From NCBI RefSeq assembly GCF_002795245.1, contig NZ_PGVG01000001.1:310001-374000 (forward strand): a DNA stretch of 64,000 nucleotides, read 5' to 3'. Under the pieces are notes generated by a model. That model searched no databases. It saw only the letters and a program-made list of their open reading frames with translations, and was not told where the DNA came from. Below are positions 61,031-64,000 of this stretch, in pieces. The position numbers and the translations under genes were made by a program. Source of the stretch: Bradyrhizobium forestalis (GTDB taxonomy: Bacteria; Pseudomonadota; Alphaproteobacteria; Rhizobiales; Xanthobacteraceae). The first letter of the stretch is position 1; every line of letters starts with the position of its first letter.

Positions 61031-61615
61031 TCAACGCCGGCCGCGCGGCGCCTCGGCCTTGGCTGGCGGCTCGGTCTGAGGCCCGCAGCTCGCAGCTGCA
61101 AGCGTCGCCTGCGCCTGCTGCATCAGACCGGGCTCGGGGGCGAGGGCCTTCATCAGGATCAGGCCGGTGGTAGCAGGGGAATCAATGATCAGGCGGTCGG
61201 CCGCGGTGACCTCCTCGTCCTCGGGCAGCTCGTTGTGCTGCGCTTCCGTCATCAGGTCGAGCTCGATCACCTTGCGGCCCGCCGAGCGGTCGTTGATGGC
61301 GTAATAGGCGATCTCGTTGCGGGTGTAGAACGACACCGAGGTGTAGGCCTGGCTTACCGGCACGGCCAGCTTGATCGGACCGCCCGACAGGTCGTAGCGA
61401 CAGATCGCCAGCGCAAAGGCCGGGTCCATGAACGGCATCGGCGAATTGTTGGGATCGGCGAGGGGAAGCTGGGTGACGGCGTTCACCTTCGTCATCGGCG
61501 TTAGCCGCGAATAGGCATCCTGCGTCGCGATCCGCGGCAGCCCCAGCACGCTGACGAGATGGACCACGAGGCCCAGCACCACGCCGGCAATGACGGTGAA
61601 TGCGAGCCGGATCAT
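61031..61615 (-). CDS. DUF1254-type envelope protein
   Basis: A 194-residue protein with an N-terminal membrane helix or uncleaved signal (LAFTVIAGVVLGLVVHLVSVLG) and an exported beta-rich domain like DUF1254: TQDAYSRLTPMTKVNAVTQLP, FMDPAFALAICRYDLSGGPIKL and VSFYTRNEIAYYAINDRSAG (in pieces). The ATG at 61615 overlaps the DUF1214-type stop by 4 bases. The C-terminus is Pro/Glu-rich. DUF1254/DUF1214 domains are often found together, or fused, in exported proteins of unknown role. Confidence 0.83.
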   Translation of the reverse strand: MIRLAFTVIAGVVLGLVVHLVSVLGLPRIATQDAYSRLTPMTKVNAVTQLPLADPNNSPMPFMDPAFALAICRYDLSGGPIKLAVPVSQAYTSVSFYTRNEIAYYAINDRSAGRKVIELDLMTEAQHNELPEDEEVTAADRLIIDSPATTGLILMKALAPEPGLMQQAQATLAAASCGPQTEPPAKAEAPRGRR

Positions 61616-62190
61616 GAGCAGCCCACCGTGGTGATGCTCGGCATCGGCGCGTCGCGTTGGGTGCGCGTCGCGACCCCGACCGGCGTGTCGTAGAGGCGCA
61701 GCATCAATGCGTAGCGCTCGATGCCGCCGGTCGGCAGCCAGTTGCCGGCGCGCGAGCGCGAGGCGATGCGGATCTCGAATGTGCCGTCGGACGACCGCAC
61801 GATCTCCTGGCTGGTGAAGCCGTAGCGGGCAAGCGAATTGGCGACGAGATGGCCCTTGCGGTCGTACAGCGTCAGCGTCCAGAACCGCGCCGGCGGCGTC
61901 ACGCCGGAGACCACGACGTCGCAGCGGCCGTCGAGCGCCTTCTTCTTGTCGTCGGTGGTCGCGGTGAAGGCGACGCCGTCGCCGGTGCCGATCGGCAGCT
62001 CGCCGTTGCGCACGATGGTGGCGCGCGAATAGGGGTCGACATCGGCGGTGCCGGTGCGCGGCCGGGCGGTCCAGGCGCCGATGGTCAGCGCGCCGATCTC
62101 GGTGCCGCGCGTCGTCGTCATCCAGGTCGCACCTAAGCCGACCACCGTCGCGAGAAGAAGCGCCGTCAATGTGATCAGGATCAGCCGCAC
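61612..62190 (-). CDS. DUF1214-type envelope protein
   Basis: A 192-residue protein with one N-terminal helix (ILITLTALLLATVVGLGATWM) and a DUF1214-like domain: YSRATIVRNGELPIGTGDGVAF, ARFWTLTLYDRKGHLVANSLARYGF and the GNWLPTGGIERYALMLRLYDTPVG end, in pieces. It is cotranslated with the DUF1254-type gene through an ATGA overlap and lies 9 bases after the PBP1A stop, so the three form one minus-strand unit. Function unknown, envelope placement likely. Confidence 0.83.
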   Translation of the reverse strand: MRLILITLTALLLATVVGLGATWMTTTRGTEIGALTIGAWTARPRTGTADVDPYSRATIVRNGELPIGTGDGVAFTATTDDKKKALDGRCDVVVSGVTPPARFWTLTLYDRKGHLVANSLARYGFTSQEIVRSSDGTFEIRIASRSRAGNWLPTGGIERYALMLRLYDTPVGVATRTQRDAPMPSITTVGCS

Positions 62191-62199
62191 GGGTTTCGA

Positions 62200-64000
62200 T
62201 CAATTCTTGCGCGGGGCGGATGCGTTCGCATTCTCTTCCGCATAGTTCTGCGGGAAGGCGAGCGCGCTCGTCGACGAGGACGGCCTGGCCGCCTTGGTGT
62301 CGTTGCTGGTCGATTTGTTCGCGGTCTTGGCCGCATCATCCAGTAGCTTCTCGACGCGCACCAGGATGTCGGCGCCGCGCTTGGTCAGCACCGGCGGCGG
62401 GCCGGGCTTGGTCTCCAGCACCTTCGGCGCCGCATTGGCGTGCGCGGCCATCGGCTGCGGCGGCAGCTTCTGGCCCATGCCGATGCCGGGGATCTCCCGG
62501 ACCTCGACGCCCTGATGCGCCGCGATCATGATGTCGTGCCAGGTCTGCGCCGGCAGCGAGCCGCCGGTCATGCGGTTGGTCGGCGAATAGTCGTCGTTGC
62601 CGTACCACACCGCGCAGGTGAAATTGCCGGTGTAGCCGACGAACCAGGCGTCGCGATACGCATTGGTCGTGCCGGTCTTGCCCGCGGTCGGAATGCCGTC
62701 GAGCGCGGCGCGGCGCGCGGTGCCTTCGCTGACGACGTGGCTCATCATGCCCGCCATGTCGGCGGCGATGTTCGGCGGAATGGCCTGCTTCGGCTTCGGC
62801 CCGTCGCGGTCCCAGCGCCAGACCAGATCGCCGGCGCCGGTGCGCACCTCCAGCACCGCATGCGGCGTCACCGCCTTGCCGCGGTTCGGGAAGGTCGCGT
62901 AGGCGACGGCGTGCTCGAGCACGGTGACTTCGTCCGAGCCGATCGGCAGCGACGGCGTGTCGGGCAGCGGCGCCTTGAGGCCGAAGCGGCGCGCGACCTC
63001 GACGATCTTGGCGCGACCGATCTTGGCCGGGTTCGGCGCCTTCGGCTGCTCCTTCTGGCCGATCGCGATCGAGAGCTTCACCGGCACGACGTTGATCGAG
63101 CGCGTGATCGCCTGGGTCAGCGTCACCGAGCCGGAATAGGAATGGCCATAGTTCTGCGGACACCAATTGCCGATGCAGACCGGGCCGTCGACCACGATCG
63201 AGTTCGGCGTGAAGCCGTTGAGGAGCGCCGTGGTGTAGACGTAAGGCTTGAACGAGGAGCCGGGCTGGCGATAGGCGTCGGTGGCGCGGTTGAACTGGCT
63301 GGCGCCATAGTCGCGGCCGCCGACCATGGCGCGGATGCCGCCGTCGAGATCGGCGACGACGGTCGCCGCCTGCGTCGCGTGATAATCGCGGCCGAACTGG
63401 CGCAGCTGGTTCTCGATCGCGTCTTCGGCCGCCTTCTGCACGTTGGTGTCGATGGCGAGGCGCACCACGAAGACGCGCTCGGTGTACGACTTCGGGAAAG
63501 TGTCGACCAGCTTGCGCATCTCGTCGAAGGCGTAATCGAGATAGTAGTTCGGCGACGCCTCGTCGCGGCGATCGACCGCGAAGGCCGGGTTGCGGCGGGC
63601 GCCGAACACCTGGCCCTCGGTCATGAAGCCGGCATCGACGAGGTTGTCGAGCACGACGTTGGCGCGGGCGCGGGCGGCGGGCAGGTTGATGTGAGGCGCG
63701 TACTTCGTCGGCGCCTTGAACAGGCCGGCGAGCATCGCGGCTTCCGACAGCGTCACGTCGCGCGCAGATTTATTGAAGTAGAAATGCGCCGCGCCGTCGA
63801 CGCCGAAGGTGCCGCCGCCCATATAGGCGCGGTCCAGATACAGCTTGAGGATCTCGTTCTTGGTCAGGCGCCATTCCAGCCAGATCGCGAGGAAGGCTTC
63901 GTTGACCTTGCGCTCGATGGTGCGCTCGTTGCTCAGGAACAGGTTCTTGGCGAGCTGCTGGGTGATCGAGGAGCCGCCCTGGCGGACGCCACCGGCCTGG
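62200..64000 (-). CDS. Penicillin-binding protein 1A, C-terminal ~600 residues (cut at right edge)
   Basis: A bifunctional peptidoglycan synthase of the PBP1A type, membrane-anchored in the periplasm. The frame runs off the window edge, so the N-terminal anchor and the start of the glycosyltransferase are missing. Visible: the GT51 motif GGSSITQQLAKNLFLS near the edge, the transpeptidase motifs SSFKPYVYT (S-x-x-K, nucleophile), SIN (S-x-N) in ITRSINVVPVKLS, and KTGTTNAYRD. A Lys/Asn-rich tail follows (KTANKSTSNDTKAA). It precedes the DUF1214-type gene by 9 bases. Confidence 0.96.
   Translation of the reverse strand, partial: QAGGVRQGGSSITQQLAKNLFLSNERTIERKVNEAFLAIWLEWRLTKNEILKLYLDRAYMGGGTFGVDGAAHFYFNKSARDVTLSEAAMLAGLFKAPTKYAPHINLPAARARANVVLDNLVDAGFMTEGQVFGARRNPAFAVDRRDEASPNYYLDYAFDEMRKLVDTFPKSYTERVFVVRLAIDTNVQKAAEDAIENQLRQFGRDYHATQAATVVADLDGGIRAMVGGRDYGASQFNRATDAYRQPGSSFKPYVYTTALLNGFTPNSIVVDGPVCIGNWCPQNYGHSYSGSVTLTQAITRSINVVPVKLSIAIGQKEQPKAPNPAKIGRAKIVEVARRFGLKAPLPDTPSLPIGSDEVTVLEHAVAYATFPNRGKAVTPHAVLEVRTGAGDLVWRWDRDGPKPKQAIPPNIAADMAGMMSHVVSEGTARRAALDGIPTAGKTGTTNAYRDAWFVGYTGNFTCAVWYGNDDYSPTNRMTGGSLPAQTWHDIMIAAHQGVEVREIPGIGMGQKLPPQPMAAHANAAPKVLETKPGPPPVLTKRGADILVRVEKLLDDAAKTANKSTSNDTKAARPSSSTSALAFPQNYAEENANASAPRKN

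Overview
The window is high-GC chromosomal DNA from an alphaproteobacterium, most likely Bradyrhizobium or a close relative in the Nitrobacteraceae. The grounds are the gene families (MucR/Ros regulator, DUF2336, DUF1491, DUF5330, SufE, many orphan Bug receptors, TRAP and TTT receptors), the FixK-type boxes, and several families of GC-rich palindromic intergenic repeats. The assignment rests on family recognition, not on a search. I see no rRNA or tRNA gene, insertion sequence, prophage or CRISPR array.

Layout. 1-9.3 kb: a cut Bug receptor, an SRPBCC protein, a DUF3298-type secreted protein, a minimal nucleotidyltransferase, the two methylmalonyl-CoA mutase subunits separated by a GFA-family protein and an unknown protein, then the folate genes folP-folB-folK. 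9.5-26.8 kb: mostly housekeeping and conserved hypothetical genes (HerA-like ATPase, M20 peptidase, two membrane glycosyltransferases, class II aldolase, MucR, SufE, a PAS histidine kinase with a peptidoglycan-binding partner, DUF1491, DUF2336, a lipoprotein). Inside it sits a 70-residue membrane protein preceded by two FixK-type boxes. 26.9-33.7 kb: a LysR regulator divergent from an SDR dehydrogenase, a split transketolase and a TRAP transporter with fused DctQM, which looks like a carbohydrate or sugar-acid uptake and catabolism unit. 33.7-39.0 kb: a second catabolic unit (DUF1185, FAH-family hydrolase, GntR regulator, MDR reductase, extradiol-type VOC enzyme, Bug receptor) with the same 16-base operator-like palindrome in front of both transcription units.

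39.4-55.1 kb is a stress and metal region. After small secreted proteins (PepSY-like, DUF1259, a concanavalin-like protein and a gene fragment) comes a divergent arsenic cluster. On the minus strand lie arsR, an LMW-PTP-type arsenate reductase, an AqpS-like aquaporin and a glutaredoxin-type arsC, translationally coupled. On the plus strand lie a second arsR, a flavoprotein with a cysteine-rich tail and an MFS transporter. Next is a copper/silver-type operon: a Cys/Met-rich secreted protein, a FixH-like protein, CusB, CusA with the methionine triad conserved, a 39-residue Met-rich membrane peptide, a c-type cytochrome, a methyltransferase, a DUF411 protein and a Spy/CpxP-like protein. A perfect FNR/FixK-type box precedes it, so low oxygen may switch it on.

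55.1-64 kb: an IclR regulator divergent from a PLP enzyme and a complete polar amino-acid ABC transporter, then a repeat-rich spacer, DUF1254/DUF1214-type envelope proteins, and a penicillin-binding protein 1A that runs off the right edge.
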